Assembly (NCBI GenBank): GCA_950106755.1
Contig: OX467091.1
Coordinates: forward strand, 16,199,538-16,263,537
Direction: 5' to 3'
Origin: Climacium dendroides
Lineage: Eukaryota; Streptophyta; Bryopsida; Hypnales; Climaciaceae
DNA length: 64,000 nucleotides
Positions 1 to 15,800 of the stretch are shown piece by piece. A model generated the notes under the pieces. That model saw nothing but the letters and a program-made list of their open reading frames with translations. It was not told where the DNA came from and ran no database searches. How positions within the stretch are numbered: position 1 is the first letter of the stretch; every line of letters begins with the position of its first letter. The position numbers and the translations under genes are program-made.

Positions 1-1118
1 TTTTCGTGCTCTCATTTGTTTTCTTCGTGCTCTTGTTTGTTTTCAATGTGCCCAGCTTAGACCTACTAATTCTTCCGAAGGGATCTCTAGAATTCCTATA
101 GAATTCCTATAGAGGCTCTGTCCGATGGCTTTGACGTACTCTAGGAGAAGCTGCTAGGAGAAGGTGCAGGGTAGTGCTGATTTGGCAGCATGGGGGAGGG
201 TGCTGGCAAGCCATAGCACCCAATCGACACTACTTTGCAGCTTCTTTGGTGTTAAAGTATTGTATGTCACTAAACTTGCAGGCCCAGTAGGCAATTATGG
301 CCAGCCAAATTAGCAGTTTACTTCAGGTGTTGATTCCACCCAAAACATGGCTCAGAAATGAGCAGAATCAAATATGTAGTATGTTTTGCTTGTTTGTGGT
401 TCTTTGTTGTTTAATACAACAAATTTTTTTGAAGCAATTTGGTGGCCATTTGTATCAAAGCAACAAGCAATACTTCAAGCCCTTGGAAGACAAACAAATG
501 TGAAAGGGTGGCAAATTGCCCATTATGCTTGGCAATTAAGGGGCCTAAATGTTTTAGTTTTTTTTGTTTAGGGTTCATCTTGAGGTCACCAACCATTTTT
601 GTCGAAGCTTCTTCTCTTCCATTAGTGCTTCTGTAGTGTCACTATCATGCTTGCATTCGTTGCACTGTCGCCTACTCTGCTTTGCTATAGACATGTCTAT
701 AATCACTTTTGCATTGCCTCACTAGCATTCACAACCACTTAGGCAATTTTATTCTACAATTATGTCCATTTTGTCCCCTTAATATTGATTTTGCATCATT
801 GAATAATGAATAGGAGAAAAGATGAGTTGCAATGCATTTCATACTTGTCATTATATTGCTAGCGGTTCACCTTGATGTGAAAGATTGTAGAAGAGGGTTT
901 TATGTTCTAAATCTTTTAATTTGGTATTGCTACAAATTTTGAAAGGGTGGGTGAAGTTCAAATTCAAATTAGTGCCAAGTTGCCAACACAAGCCTCAATG
1001 ACTCATGTCTTGGGTTTCATTATTTTGAAGCTTTGATGGTAGTCTATTTGGTGGTGATTGGTGAATAATTGTTCTGCCCATCATTGATCATTGAATCCAC
1101 GTTTCTATGAGCTTTTAG
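1..1118. other. No gene seen; AT-rich sequence
   Basis: Short overlapping open frames on both strands show no domain, codon bias or splice-site support. I see no recognisable gene, RNA or element end here. Confidence 0.5.
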
Positions 1119-1223
1119 GCAATTTGTGATTAGGAATTTGCAATTTGTGATTTAGTATTTGCAATTTGTGATTTAGTATTTGCAATTTGTGATTTAGTAT
1201 TTGCAATTTGTGATTTAGTATTT
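1119..1223. repeat. Tandem repeat, 21-bp unit, five copies
   Basis: Five adjacent copies of a 21-base unit beginning GCAATTTGTGATT. The last four copies are identical and the first differs at a few bases, so the array expanded recently. It lies in AT-rich non-coding sequence. Confidence 0.9.
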
Positions 1224-3699
1224 GCAATCTATAAGTTCCTAATTGTGATTTGTAAGTTGGTATTTGGAACAAGTGATTTCGGATTCTAAATTGAAGATTT
1301 GGATCAGGGATTTTGCAATCTAAAAGTTGCTATTTCCAAAAACGTTTTCGGACTTCATTTAGATAATTGGGGTGGGAGATTGAACAGGGCTCATGAGATA
1401 GGGCAAGGACTAGAACAAATTATAGAATGTTTGATTTTGTTTTGCAAAGTGGATAAGGCTTTCTTAAAATTTCTAGGTTTGATTATGTGGTGCATTAAAT
1501 TTCCCATTTTGAGTTGATATTAGAGATGGTGTTTTAGTAATTTGAGTTGAAGAGGATGATCTAAGTTGAAAAGAAGTTTAGGATTTTTCTATAATTAACA
1601 AACTTACAAAAATATTTAGCCATAAGTATAGAGTCCTAAAGGAAGTGGACCAATGAATTGATGTCAATTTTTTAGAAGCATCAAAGGATATGATTGTTAA
1701 TTGAAAGATAACTCAGCTTGGGAACATTAGTGCAATTTTCAAATTCTAGAGTTTTTTATATGATCATTATTATCATCTAATAAAGGTTGAAAAGCATGTT
1801 AATAATCAATAGATCCTAGCAAATACTTGCTTTCTAGCTAAGCAAAGCCCATTTTTGTGTAGATTGAATAGTGTGAATGGTGTGAATCTTCTTACATTGT
1901 ATTATTAATTGCAAAGATTGATTTGGTAATTCAATTCTTATTTCTTCAAGTGTCAATTTTGTAATGCCCATACTTGTAAGAAAAATTTGAAGATTTTTCC
2001 AAGGGGAAGTGGATATTTTCTCTTAACATTCTTGAACTACTTAGTGTTAGAGGTGATTGCATCACAATATTTTCTTGTTGCTTAGAACCTCAACATTTGT
2101 GTGTGTGAGTCACGTATAGATGGTTATTGTTTGGTCTATATCAAATTTAAATTTGTTTGTAATTATGACATTGTGACCAAATTTAATAGAAATACCATCG
2201 TAATAAATTATTTGAATCCGTTTTTGCAAAGTATAATTTTCCCTTACAAGAAAACTTTGCTGATTTGGTCCATATAGTTCATTTAGTTCTCCAAGTTTTT
2301 TAACAGCAATGTATAAAAAAAAAGTCACATAGCTTTAGATACTATGCCAATTTGGTTTGTATGTTTAGATTTGTAAAATATTTTTGTATCAGTTAAAAGC
2401 AATATTGTCTAGGAATTGGACTATAGAGAAAAGATGAACTCTAATGATTTAAAGCCAAATGACTATCAAAGTTATTTCTAATGCCACTTGTTGTAGGTGC
2501 TAAAGAAAGTGATTCATTCCATGGATTTTTCAAGGAATCGAGGCAATAGTTGAACACCTTTGGATCAGAACACAAGGACTAGCATAGGGACTTTAAATTT
2601 CCAATGCCTAAGCCCTTGTGAATTGACCTTATTTTAAACTGCATTTAATTCTAAAATGAAGTTGTCAAACGTCTATTAGTAAGGCTCAAAAACTATAGGC
2701 CTTAGGTTCAACTCAAAGTTGCACTAGTAGAATCAAATCCTTAAATGGGAAGTTCTTTGAATATTAACTTTAATCTATATTGCTCCAAGTTTTAGATCTT
2801 GTTAGAGGCATGAATAGACATTCATAGAGGTCAATTAATAGCATGATGAAAATTATTTAGAATTTTTTTGGTTTTCTTAAACAATGACAATTTTTTGTAA
2901 TATAAAAAATCTTCATTGATGATTTTGAGGATCATTTATTTGAGGTTTTTGAATTGGGATTTGGGATTTCAAATACCCAATTTTCATGCTACAACATTTG
3001 TGCTTGTTTATGTTGGCTCTACAAGTGGCAAAAGCCAACCATAAGATATTGCGGTGAAAGAGGCAGAAAAAGAAATTGGAACAATTGAGAAGAAAGGCAA
3101 AGGCAACTAATTGAAAAGCATTGGCCAAAAAAAGGGAGTTTAAGGCAAGGAACTCAAAGAAAGCTCAAAATGTGAGGACAATGCAATCTTACTTCACTTC
3201 TAGTTGCAACTCCATGAATTGTGGTCCATTGCAATGCATTGCAAGAAGGGCAAACAACTTTGGTGAAGTTTGAGGCATCAACATTGAATCTTCAAGTGCT
3301 CCATTTTACAAACATAAAGTTGAGGGGATCACAATCCATTGACATTGAAATCTTTCTCCTCTTGCCTTGACATTGTTTATATTTCAGAAGATAAAGAAGT
3401 ATCTCTGTATTTTGAGGATGATTGCCAACTTTGACCTTTGAAGGATGCCAGTTGCCAAAGTAAGCCAAACATTAACAGAGACAAGGTGGTGGGTTCTAAT
3501 GATGACGTCTTCAAAGATCCACCTTGCTATGGTGGAAAGAAGCACAAAGGTGGACATTTATAGCTTAAAGGCATGAAGGCTAGAGGAGCATCTACTTCGA
3601 CAAAGTTGGAAAAAAATTGCAATCTCTAGGCCAAGTTTCAAAACGAGTGGGCAATGAAGGAGTCGTGGAGTAAGGTCGTTCTTGCAGAGGACAATATCA
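1224..3699. other. No gene seen; AT-rich sequence
   Basis: Low-complexity AT-rich sequence with stops in every frame. The last few hundred bases may belong to the upstream part of the hAT remnant that follows, but I cannot align them to a domain. Confidence 0.45.
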
Positions 3700-4720
3700 A
3701 GTACATTGTGTAGTGCAAGCCATACAAAATTGTATAGGAAAAACCAATCTAAATGTCTCTAAACACTATTTTCAAACATGGCATTTGTGAAATTCATAAG
3801 AAATGCATAGTTCTAAATCCAAGGTTGCACCACAATTGAATTTTGCAAGAAACATGTCTAGTTTGTTACATTGCTCCAACTACTTTCAAGTAGAAGGCCA
3901 ATGGCCAAATAACCAAATAACCAAATTCAAGGCTAGGTTTGAATTGTGTCAATTCATACATATGTGTGGATGGCAATCTAGCTTGTATTGTCACAAACAC
4001 TCGTCTCATCTATTGTCACATCAAGTATGTGGCATTGGAAACTAATCTTTGGATCCTTTGCTTTACAAAATCATACATGCGTTTAGCCATGACTCAATCA
4101 CAACCATCATACCAATGCTTAAAAGGCATGTTAGGCACATGTCATGGTCAATTGGTACACTGTGCCTTTGTTGCTCACCAACCAAAAGATGGACGTTGGT
4201 GATATAAATGTTGATAAATTCATTATGGTGATTATGGGTGTTTTGAGCATTGGAGGAAGTGTGATAGATTTGGAGATCTCTCAAAGATTGTTTTCTCTTG
4301 GACACATACCAATGCGGTTAGTACACTCCAAGGAATGAAGAATGGAGTGATGACATGAATCAAGGACCAATGCGTTCCTTTTTATAATAGTGTTCACTAT
4401 TGTGCCTATTGTTTTAACCTTGCAACTCAGTCCTTACCTTCTTTGCCAATGATGCATGCAATTGATGAAATGTTGAGGATGACATATAGCCAAGTACATA
4501 GCTACTTCGCGCATATCCTAGAAAATGCAACAAAATTCAAGGCACTATTATAGCAACTGTCTACCAAAGGGCTAAAGTTGCTAGAGAATGTTAAGACTTG
4601 TTGGATGCATGAGCTACCTTGGTTTGATTCAAAGGTTGCTAATTGAATACAAGGGTGTCATGGCAATGATGCACACAAATGAAACCAATAAGAAGTGGGG
4701 ACAAAAAGCTCAGATGACTT
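3700..4720 (+). pseudogene. Decayed hAT-type transposase (DUF4371-like)
   Basis: Reading the plus strand through several frameshifts and stops gives fragments in the order expected of plant hAT transposases with a DUF4371-like core. They include a KHGICEIHKKC-like segment near 3780, a 'gknGVmt-ik' segment and a following C-x-N-LA segment near 4330-4430, and a TKGLKLLENVKTCW segment near 4565-4605 that resembles the hAT 'tKG..iL.nVkTRW' motif. No single frame is longer than about 85 codons, so the copy is dead. No terminal inverted repeats or 8-bp duplication were identified. The family call rests on remembered motifs. Confidence 0.5.
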
Positions 4721-7700
4721 GAACTACCTTTCTTTTTTAATTGCTTTAATATGTTTTTGTAGTCATGACTTTTGACTTGATGAGCATGTTCTATTCATTG
4801 AATCAATTCTAAAATTCATTGACATGTTTGATGATTGCAATAGAATGCGAGTTCATGGCTAGTTTAAGTTCTATTTAATTTTAGTCACATTTTTGGCCAT
4901 AAGAGGGCTCTAATTTGTGAATAGTTGTCTACTCTCTTGTGAGTAATTTCTTCCTATGGACTGTCTCAAATTAAAAGTGTGCTAAATTTAATGTAGATTG
5001 CTTTGTAGTTGTGCAACTAATTGATATAAGAATTGTATTTAAAGAATGATTGATATGTTTGAAAGCTAAAATTGAAGCGATGCTACCATTTGCCTAGTTG
5101 GGTCTGCACAATCTTTCCACTTCTAACATTGATTGTTCTTATAGAGATGAAGAACATCTCATATTCATTTGTATTGGCATTGTATTGTTGTTGTGTAGGT
5201 AAATCTGGCCTTTTTATTGGATTTGTATATGCTAGCCTTGCTACCAATACTAGAGGCAATGGACATATTAATCTAATGGGCTTAGAAGAAAAATGCATTC
5301 ATTTGCAATTTTGTAGGAGTGTTGGTCACCTGCCAAAGTAGTCTCTTGACATTCTACTTGAATGCAAACACTCCATTTTAAAAAAACAAGTTCCATATAT
5401 ACAACTAGGTTCTTTAGTGCTTGTATAAGCAAATTCTAATGTAGCAGGATGCAAATCTTAATTTGTCATGTGATACCCTAGCATTTGTAGTAGGTGGTGA
5501 GACCTTGTATGCAATGCGTGATGGTGCCATGGTGCAACAAGAGAGGTAAGCTTCTATTATATCATTTATACAAAATGATTGCAAAAGTTAGTCGGACTAT
5601 ATCCTTTTTGAATTGTGCTCTTGCTAATAGGAACTTTTGTAGCTAATTAGATTTGTAACTTCCTAATTGTTACTTGCTAATGGGTTGTTGCAAAAAACAC
5701 TTGCCAATTTTGTCTCAAAACAATATTAAGGTGAGTATTGTAACTGTTAGATTAATTTCTTTTTAAATGTAATCCAATTTGGATAATTTGTAAAGCATTC
5801 AAAATAGTATGTGTGTGAAAATTGAGATCTAAAAAGTTTTATCTCTAAAAGTTATGCCCCCCAAAAAGAACGAAGGAAAATGCCAAGAAAAGAGATATTT
5901 TGGAATTTGATTTTCAAAAATTAAACTAAAATAATAGATTTTTCTAATTTGAAGATGCTTCTTGTCATCCATTTTTAGCTTGGAGAAAAAAGTTGTGTTA
6001 TGTACACTTCTATAAAGGTAGTGCGCTTTGAGCACATGTGGAAGGTGGATAATTTATTATTTTTAGAAAATCTCTTCATAGGCTTGTATCATTTGTGTAG
6101 AGGTTACAATTTTGACCTTCAAATTTGAAATTTTGGATCAAAAATAGTACTAACCCTCTCCCTCAAATGACTAGATAGACATTCTATTAAGGGTGATTTA
6201 AAAATTGGAAAATAAATGAAAAAAATTAGAAAATATTATTCAATGTCTACAACTACTATATGTACCTTCATTTCAAAGTTCATAGAAAATGGACATATAA
6301 CACAAAAGTTATGAACAAAAAACTACTATCCAAGGCCAAGGGGATAAGAAAAAGGACAAAAGTTTCTTGCAAAGACCCTAATGAGAAACTCAAAAACTAC
6401 CAAAGCTATCAATCAATAACTTATGCTAATTGTAACTTGTTAATCAATAACTTGCTAAATAGAGACTTTTAAATTATAATATGCTAATCAAAAATTAATG
6501 TAGCTATCACCTACTACAGTTGTCAATGTTTGTCGATGTAACTAACAATGATGTAAGTCTCATTGTGGGGTGTTCTTTGTATAAATGTTGTGCAAAAACT
6601 TATAGACAAGATGAAGTCTATGTTTCCCAATCAAGGTTTCATGGATGTGTTGGTTGTCGTCTACCTCCAATACTAGCTACAATGTGATTGTGCTCCAAAT
6701 CTCTTCAAGCACCTAGACATCATCAAGAACTTTTCTAGGGAATTGAAGTGGATTGGCAAAGACGAAAAAAATAGGCTTGTTTTTGCCATATTGGACAAGT
6801 TATTTTTGAGTCCAAGCAACCCTTGTTCAAGATAGCCATAATGGCCAATGCTCATGTTGCCATGGAGCTACTCCCATTGAATGCCCCTACACAATTGTTG
6901 GTGAATCTATTGACAAAGCTTTGGAGGATCTTGAACGCCAACACTTCATTTGGAAAGAACTTCGGAGAGTTTGTACATTAAGCTTGCTTGAATTGCATGT
7001 CTTGGTCAATGTAGAAGATGAAAATACCTTCTCTACTTTGTTTTTTTTAAAAGATAGATTGAGTAAAAAGGCTTGATCACCACCTAGGCTTGGTTTTGGC
7101 ACGCACACTTAGATTGTTTACAACCTACAAAATTTTCCACATGACATTTGTTTCATATAGTGAATACTTTCTTCTTAGCGACAACGTTATACATTGATGG
7201 AATGAAACTTGTTGGTAGAGCAAGGAAGTAGTATAATTGACCAGCATGAGCAGAGAGGTGGCAAAATCCATATTTTAATTCAACTGCAAGTTTGAAAACA
7301 TGTTCAAACTACACTCTTGCTTTTCAGTGCAATTTTCTTTTCTATGATCTTTTGTGGTAGAGCTTGGGCTAACGGGGATCGCAAGTATTTGAAGTCTTTA
7401 CACTTGCTCTTCTCTTGTGGGTGTTGTCCAACTTTCAATTTGTTGTGAACACTTTTATTTCTTCAATACATTCCTTATACTAATTTGGACATTGGAGAGA
7501 AGAAGTTTGTTGCTTGTAGGTTCATGGTGATGGTGATGATGAAGCTCAAGGGAAATGGTTGGTCAATGAACTTTGTTAATGCAGTTTCTGCATCTTTTGA
7601 GCTCATTGTGATAGACTGTCAGAGTGAGCTCTGAAAAAATCAAATTGATCTCATTACAACCCTCCACTAAGTTCAAAAAAATAATTTTAATTAAATTTTT

Positions 7701-7854
7701 ATATTCCCTATTAGCTCAAAAAAATAATTTAAATGTATTTTTTTAAACATCCTCCGGTAAGCTCAAAAAAAAACAATTTAAAATAAAAAATTCCATTACC
7801 TTCCTCCATCCCACCCCTTTGTAGTTTCCAAGTGGGGGTGGGGGTGCCAATTAA
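4721..7854. other. No gene seen; AT-rich sequence with possible old transposon debris
   Basis: Open frames are short and scattered. The stretch 6670-7030 has a slightly more protein-like character on the plus strand, with interrupted frames, but I do not recognise a family. Nothing else is supported. Confidence 0.4.
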
Positions 7855-8030
7855 TATGGAAAATATTCCATATTTGTATTCATATCTCATACCCGTATTG
7901 TATCCATATCTAACCTATATCTATATCTCATACTCATATTATATTCATATTTATCCTGTATTTGTATCGTATCCATATTGTATCCATATCAAATCGTACT
8001 ATATTTGTACTATACCGTATCCATATGAAG
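7855..8030. repeat. Degenerate CATATC/CCATAT low-complexity tract
   Basis: About 175 bases made of imperfect repeats around CATATC, CCATAT and TATCCATAT. It produces a spurious Tyr/Ile/Ser-rich open frame on the plus strand. Confidence 0.75.
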
Positions 8031-10133
8031 ATCCTAAGGTTCTTGTTTTTTCTCAACGGAATACTCCATCAATGGTTGGGAGAAGGGTTATATTATTTTT
8101 TGAATCCAATCAACAGCTTAGGTTTTTCGGAGGAGGGGGGGCACAGCTAATACAATAGAACACATCTTTTTGGTACATTGTATCTAATGTGCTACAAAAC
8201 TTTACTAGAGCTTTATTGAAACTTTGTGCTAATATGAAAGAATTTAGTAGGGACACTTGTGCTAATGTGAAGGAACTCTACTAATATGAATGCATTGGGC
8301 AAATGTTGTCATCCATCAAATGCTATAATATTGTTGTACTAAATTAGATATTGGAGTACTTGTATTTGTTCTCTAGGTCTATTGTGTTAATCCCATGTGG
8401 CGCGCACTAGGAGGCATAGGAGTACATTACAATGCAAGTTTTGTTTGTGACTCTAAATTTCCTTTTGTTGCCCATTTGTTTCATTATCCCATTGAATAAA
8501 ATCATCATTGTTGTCATGGATGCTTGAATTGTATCAACTTAAATCCCTCCAAATATGTAGGAATATAAATAGCAAAGCCTAAAAGAATTCCAAGGTGCAA
8601 CATAAAAAGCCTAATTTTGAACATGCTTTAATCCTAGGTCACTTATATGTTTGATACCCCAAATCCAGAAGTTATCAATGTCATCATATTCAATGAAAAA
8701 ATCATATTGTGATGCGAATGATGGCATGATTTAAACAACAAACTTTATAAATGAAAAGTGACATGACCTAGACATATTAAGTCCCTAGCAAAAAAGGAGC
8801 ACCACGTGCTACACCTAAAAATCCACTTGTCTATTCCTTCAACTTCTGTTTTCCAAAAGGCAAAGCCTATAACTATGTATATAAATTTAAAAGTCCTTCA
8901 CCATGTATCCTCCATTTCTTCTTTAGTTTTGAGTGAAATTTGTTGGTTTAATATTGAAGACATGAAATTACCAAATCTTCATAATGTTTTGTTAAAAGGT
9001 CAAATTTCCATGAATTTTCCATAAAAAAATGCAAAAAATTCATATCGAATACAAATCATGCTAAAAATATTTGAATTTTTTAGAATACAAGAACATCATA
9101 GTGCAAAACATTGTGGTATAAGAACATCTTCAAATTTGCACTAGTACATGCTGTATATGGTTATGTCCCCATTTTGTACTATAGGTAGAACCTTTCTTTC
9201 ACTACATATTCTTGTGCAATTATAATGGAGTTCGTAGGTGGGGCCAAATTCAAGGACTTCTTTTAAATAGTAGTCTTGGAAGTAGATATCTATTAGGTGA
9301 CCATTCATTACACTTCTATAAATGTATAATCTTCTCTTAGTGCATGGTGCTGATAAGAGAGGTTTTACTTGAACTTCACTCACTAACCCATATGCCTCGA
9401 CTCAACATTTTTGAAACCATAAAACATTCCACAAAAGTTGATGACTACCTAAGGGGTGAAACACAATACAACAAGATTTTAAAATGGTTAATTGAACTTA
9501 ATTTCAAAACGCCTCTCGGAGCTTCTTGGACCTTCCTCTGAATTGAACTAAAAGCCAAGATCCTATAAGTCTTATTAATTGTTTCTAAGCTATAAACATT
9601 TAGAATCAATCTAGACTTGTCAAAGATTACATAGAAAAAGAAAACACAACAATATAACTTATGGTTTGTAAGTCATTGTAATTGGTTATGCAAATATGAA
9701 GTCTAAAAAATTCATCACCAAAAAGATGTTAGATTAAACAGCATAATGTACATAAACCCAATCAATTTTCCACTTTCCAATATCTACCAATCCAATTTTC
9801 AAAAATAAACTTTTAATGTGATTTTTTCTTGCAAATCTATAATGTACTTGAGGCTCATTTCCTTGAGACCTAAACACAAAAAAATCAAAATTTGCATTGG
9901 AAACTCTTGCACTATATCTTCAATAGGAAAATTGTAATCATCCATTTTCAAAATCGAATTTTTGATGCTGAAACTACACTTGAAATGGAAGTTTTCAAAA
10001 ATACTAGTGTACCTTGTGCCATTGCCATAGTCAAAACAAAAGTAAAAATAATTGTTTAATTTTTGAGTTTATAAAAATACTTCAAAATTCACCCTAAGTC
10101 GGAACGCCAAGAAACTAAGCCAGTGCACCCCTC
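8031..10133. other. No gene seen; AT-rich sequence
   Basis: No open frame with a recognisable motif and no element ends found. Base composition becomes GC-richer from about 10090, at the edge of the RPL23 island. Confidence 0.45.
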
Positions 10134-10235
10134 CTCGCCAAGGGCTTCCCAACAGTACCAAGCACGCAACCGGGGGAAGCGTCCCTCGCCAAGGGCTTTC
10201 CAACGGTACCAAGCACGCAACCAGGGGACGCACTG
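10134..10235. repeat. Tandem duplication, 51-bp unit, two copies
   Basis: Two copies of a 51-base unit starting CTCGCCAAGGGCTT, differing at only a few positions. The sequence is GC-rich compared with the flanking DNA. Confidence 0.85.
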
Positions 10236-11604
10236 TCCAGGAGATCTCCACGTGACAAACAAACAAACAAACACCTAATAGAAGAGATAAACACGTAAGA
10301 ATAATAACTTGCTTACGATTTATTTAACTTCAAGTATTACTGACACTGAAATTTAGGACGACAGGTAGTTCAGGGTTAACACACATCGAGAATGCAAGCA
10401 GGTGCATATGCCACGGGTGAAGTGCAATACAATTCCCCTGTTTGACTAGTTCGCAACCGACCTACTCCATGTTATTCCAGGCAAGAAACAGCTTGCCAAG
10501 CGGAACAGTACTCGTGCCAATCAGTTTCTTCCAGAGAATTTTGTATCATGAAGAAAAGTTTTGATGATTAATTTTGAAACCCACTTGGCCCGCCTTTTAG
10601 ACATCACATAAAAATTGCATTCGAGAATGGGGTATTTGTACATAAAACAAAAGGTTTGGTTCAAATAGAAATCCTAGTTTGGAACATTGAGAAAAAAAAT
10701 TATGACTGCTTTAAAGAGTCTATGTAATCTCCCAATATGTAACCTAATACGCTTTGACTTGGACAAATCAACTCCAAAACCCCTGACGCCTTCAACATCC
10801 GACATGATTTTCCACATAAAAAAGCTTGGTCCAAATCCAAGTTCAGAGCAACTAGCCCTTCTAAGTAAATACAGCACCAGACAACATAATCTCTCAAGGC
10901 TCGACGACAAATGTGGGGAGGACATACAGTAGTCTCTGTCAAACGCGTATCAAGTGAGCCAATAAGTTCTATGTGCACACAGGTTCTGCGCGCTTCACCC
11001 TCACAACAGCACGGAGAGAAACGCTACACTATGAATAAAGATATACAGTCATCAGGGTGCATCAGATGCGAAAACTTGCAGTACGACCCGAGTTCTCCAG
11101 AGTTTTGCACTTACGAAATGCAAAGACACGGTACTGCAGAAAACAATTGTGCAATTCCAGTACTAACACTCTCAAAAACTGCAGTGCAAGTGCAATCGCC
11201 CACGAACACTGGAATTCAAGCAAGAAGAGCGACAAATCCTGTTGGTGTTCCCCGAGCTAGCTATACCTTCCAGTGAAGCGTCACGAAAGCACATCTCATA
11301 TTAATGTTCGTATTCACGAAAATAACTGCCTCCAGGATATCTTCACAAAAAATGCCACAACCAAATGAACTAAAGTAGGAAGTCAAGAATTCGACAAACA
11401 AATCCCAACAGAGCAAGAACCCGAGAGTGTCATCGAATTGCAGTGAAGAAACGGAAGTTTGAAACCCTCACAAAAATGATGAACCCCCGGACAGAATAGA
11501 CATGAAATGAACAACCAGAGCAAGTTCGAACGACAAGACTGTCTGAAACAAAAGGATAATTCATCATCTTTACTGAGATATAGGAGGGCGCACAGCTATT
11601 GCGC
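10236..11604. other. 3' flank of RPL23; no second gene supported
   Basis: Moderate-GC sequence downstream of the RPL23 stop codon. It probably includes that gene's 3' UTR close to 11604. Open frames exist on both strands over the same bases (about 10670-11280), but they show no domain, and the plus and minus frames overlap fully, so none is called. Confidence 0.45.
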
Positions 11605-12772
<1,168 letters not shown>

Positions 12773-12860
12773 GGCGACCGCTCGTGCTCGCGACCACCTT
12801 CCGACCTCCGAAAGAATTCTCCAAATCACAGCGCAGCGGCTATATGCCGGTTAACCCTAA
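12773..12860 (-). promoter_or_regulatory. RPL23 promoter with telo-box
   Basis: Immediately upstream of the RPL23 start on the minus strand. An AACCCTAA telo-box (12853-12860, plus-strand reading) and a CATATA-type TATA-like site (about 12840-12846) lie 70-90 bases before the ATG. Telo-boxes are typical of plant ribosomal-protein gene promoters. A second AAACCCTAA sits in intron 1 near 12478-12486. Confidence 0.6.
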
Positions 12861-15800
12861 TTTTCGGTTTGGACCGGAGCTGATGCTCGGCATCCAGGTT
12901 CGGATGAAGGACTGGACAACGGTTTGCACTCCCGGGGCACACGGTCAGACTTACCCTTGGTATGGGTTGGTTTCGTAAATAATTAAAAATTCGAGCATGC
13001 CCAAAGATCGCTAATTTTGTAGACTGACATCCGAAAAGCAAAGAATTTTTAATTAAAACTCTTTTTAATTTAAGGTTTCTAGTTCTTTTTAAAATTTGAA
13101 AGTGCCATTATTAGAAACTTCTTAATAATTAGAAAATTTTTAAATTGACATTTTGTGCAATCTAAATTCCAAAATTATACCCTTTTAGATACACAAGTGT
13201 TGAAGTTGACGTAGGGATATAGTACTCAATATTTCTATGCAATATATATCCTAGATGCGTGAGAACAAGAAGCAAGTGTAAAGACAAATTTATATTTTAT
13301 TCTTAATGGATTTATTAAATAGAAATTTATGTAGACCAACATCTTTATCTTAAGATTTGACTATGAAAAAAATAGAATTGCAAAATCAAAATCAAATTCT
13401 TTTTTGAATTTGAAACAATATGAATCTCAAAAACCATACAAATGAATTTTAGCCTTGACTCAAATGGCAACCTATAGATTTTTTACTATAGTAGATTAAG
13501 ACTTCTTATCATTGAATCCATCAAAATCCTCCATATGCTTTTCAAATCAATCTATTTTAAGTTGAAGTTTAGTGTAATTGAAGTTTACATATCTATCATT
13601 CATGAGCTTGTCAATTTATTATACTTTTTTTATTTCCTCATGATTTATTGTCTTCTCTTTGTCTCATCTATTGATGGGATCTTCCACCAAGATCTATTGT
13701 TCAAGAGTTGCTACATTCCAAATTTCACAACAAAGCCAATCAAACTAATATAACATTTTCTCTCACTATTTCAAAACTCTACATCCTCCCATTTTGACCC
13801 TACTTCAAGCAAATGAATATGTGGTTTTTGTCCATATTCTTGCTAGTACCATTGGTTTCTATATTTGTCTAACTATTGCAAAGTAGCTAATACAATTTAG
13901 TTGATTAAAGGAAACATCTTCCCCCTCCTCTTCTTTCATCTAGTTGTTGTCTTCTTATAAACAAATTGGTCCATGTTTGGACAATTTGTGTTTTTTAGCT
14001 CAAATTGCTAGTTTGTTGGAGTGCAAATTTGTTGAAACTAAAGTCCTCCCAAAAATTTCATTCCATTTCCAACCAACATTGCAACTTCTACAAGGTAAAA
14101 TGTTTTGAGTGTATTCACCACACCACTCACCTTTGCTTATGAATCTTCCAACATTCTGCATGAATACTAATACTATTGCTAGTGTAGGGTTATTGAATCA
14201 ATCCAATAGACTTAAAAGGACAATATTAAAATTGGAAAAACTCAAAGGGAAGAAGGGCAAGTGGATTAGAAACTTTCAAGAAACTAAGGAGCTTCTAGCA
14301 TGTGTCTTTAAAGCAAATACACAAAAAGACTTTTGATTTTCCAAAAATTAGCTACTTTTGTATTAACAAGGAAAATTGAGGGATTTAGAGTTGGTCAAGG
14401 AGTTTATTTCCAATCAACTTTCTACACCACGGGGGCCTTGTGTAATTCATAAGAAACTTGAAAAGAGTGCAAATCATTGTAGTGTGCTAGGGCAAAACAT
14501 GGGCAATAAAATAAACATATATAAGGAGAATAGACCTCTTTGAAATCACCATGAGTAGGTGGAAATAGAATGAGGCTACAACCTTCCATGATTACACATC
14601 AAAGTTGAGGAGGAAATTGTTGAACACTCAAATCACTATTAACATCTCTATTTCAAAAAAATAGAAAAGATTAGTGTGGCAAGAATTTACACCAAATTGA
14701 ATCGATAGAAGATCATCCAATGGACTTAAAAAGGGAGACATATTTTGTGTAGAGTATTTGATAGAAGGTCATCACAATTAATTCCCAAAGAGCCTAAGCT
14801 AATAGGCGTGTTAATAGGATTATCTCCATTATTTATTAGGAGGGCATGGAATTGCACCTTGTGTATATTGCATATTGCATCAACTACAAAAAAAAGTAGC
14901 TAGTATTTGAATCCTATTTCAAGTCATGTTGGTAACAATGCATCTTTGAAAAGAGACTACCTTAAAAAATCAAACAAATGGACTACACTTGGTGCACTAA
15001 TCTTATGTAGAGTACCACTTTGTATATCACTTGGTTAGCTTGCAAAGACCTCACATCCAATGCAGTGTCCTAGAATGTGCAGAAGATTTACAAAAAAATT
15101 TGAACAATTTACTAGATAGTATTAGAATTACTTATCACAATGCCCATTTGAGAATTATACAAATGCTAAGAGAGATGATTGATCATCTTTTAGAATTTAA
15201 TAGTAATTCATGGGGTAGTCTTGACATGAAAGTCATGAATGATAGATATGTAAACTTCAATTACACTAAACTTCAATTTAAAATAGATATGGAGGATTTT
15301 GATGGATTCAATGATAAGAAGTTTATATATATATAAGTTTTTTTGAATTTTAATTTTAGCATCAAAAATTCAATTTTGAAAATGATTGATTATGATTCTT
15401 TTATTCAAGATTTTGTATAAGGGTGTCCATTGCAATCTTGACTTTCATAATGTTGAGGGATTTTGGAAATGAGCCTCAAATACACTAGATTTTGGAAAAA
15501 AAATTACATTAAAGATTTATTTAAAAAAATTGTAGAGTAGATTTTGAGAAGCCATAAATTGATTGGGGTTATGCATGTGAAGCCCTTTATACTCATAGTT
15601 TTTTGGTGACCCGATTTGTTTCATATTTTTTAGATTTTTGTGTAATTAGTTATGAATTTTTTTAAGTTGAAAGGCAATGGTTACTAAAAGTGACCACGTT
15701 CTAAGATGTGCTAGTACATTCAATAAAGCAAAATGTATCTATTTGTCATAATCGCTCTTAGAGCATGGGTGTTTTTAGAGCAAACTACCTTATGCAATTA

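Noticed and set aside
7832..8158. 108-codon plus-strand frame
   Set aside because: Most of it is the CATATC low-complexity tract; no start context or motif.
10674..11276. A second gene beside RPL23
   Set aside because: Open frames overlap on both strands without domains or splice support; more likely flanking or 3' UTR sequence.
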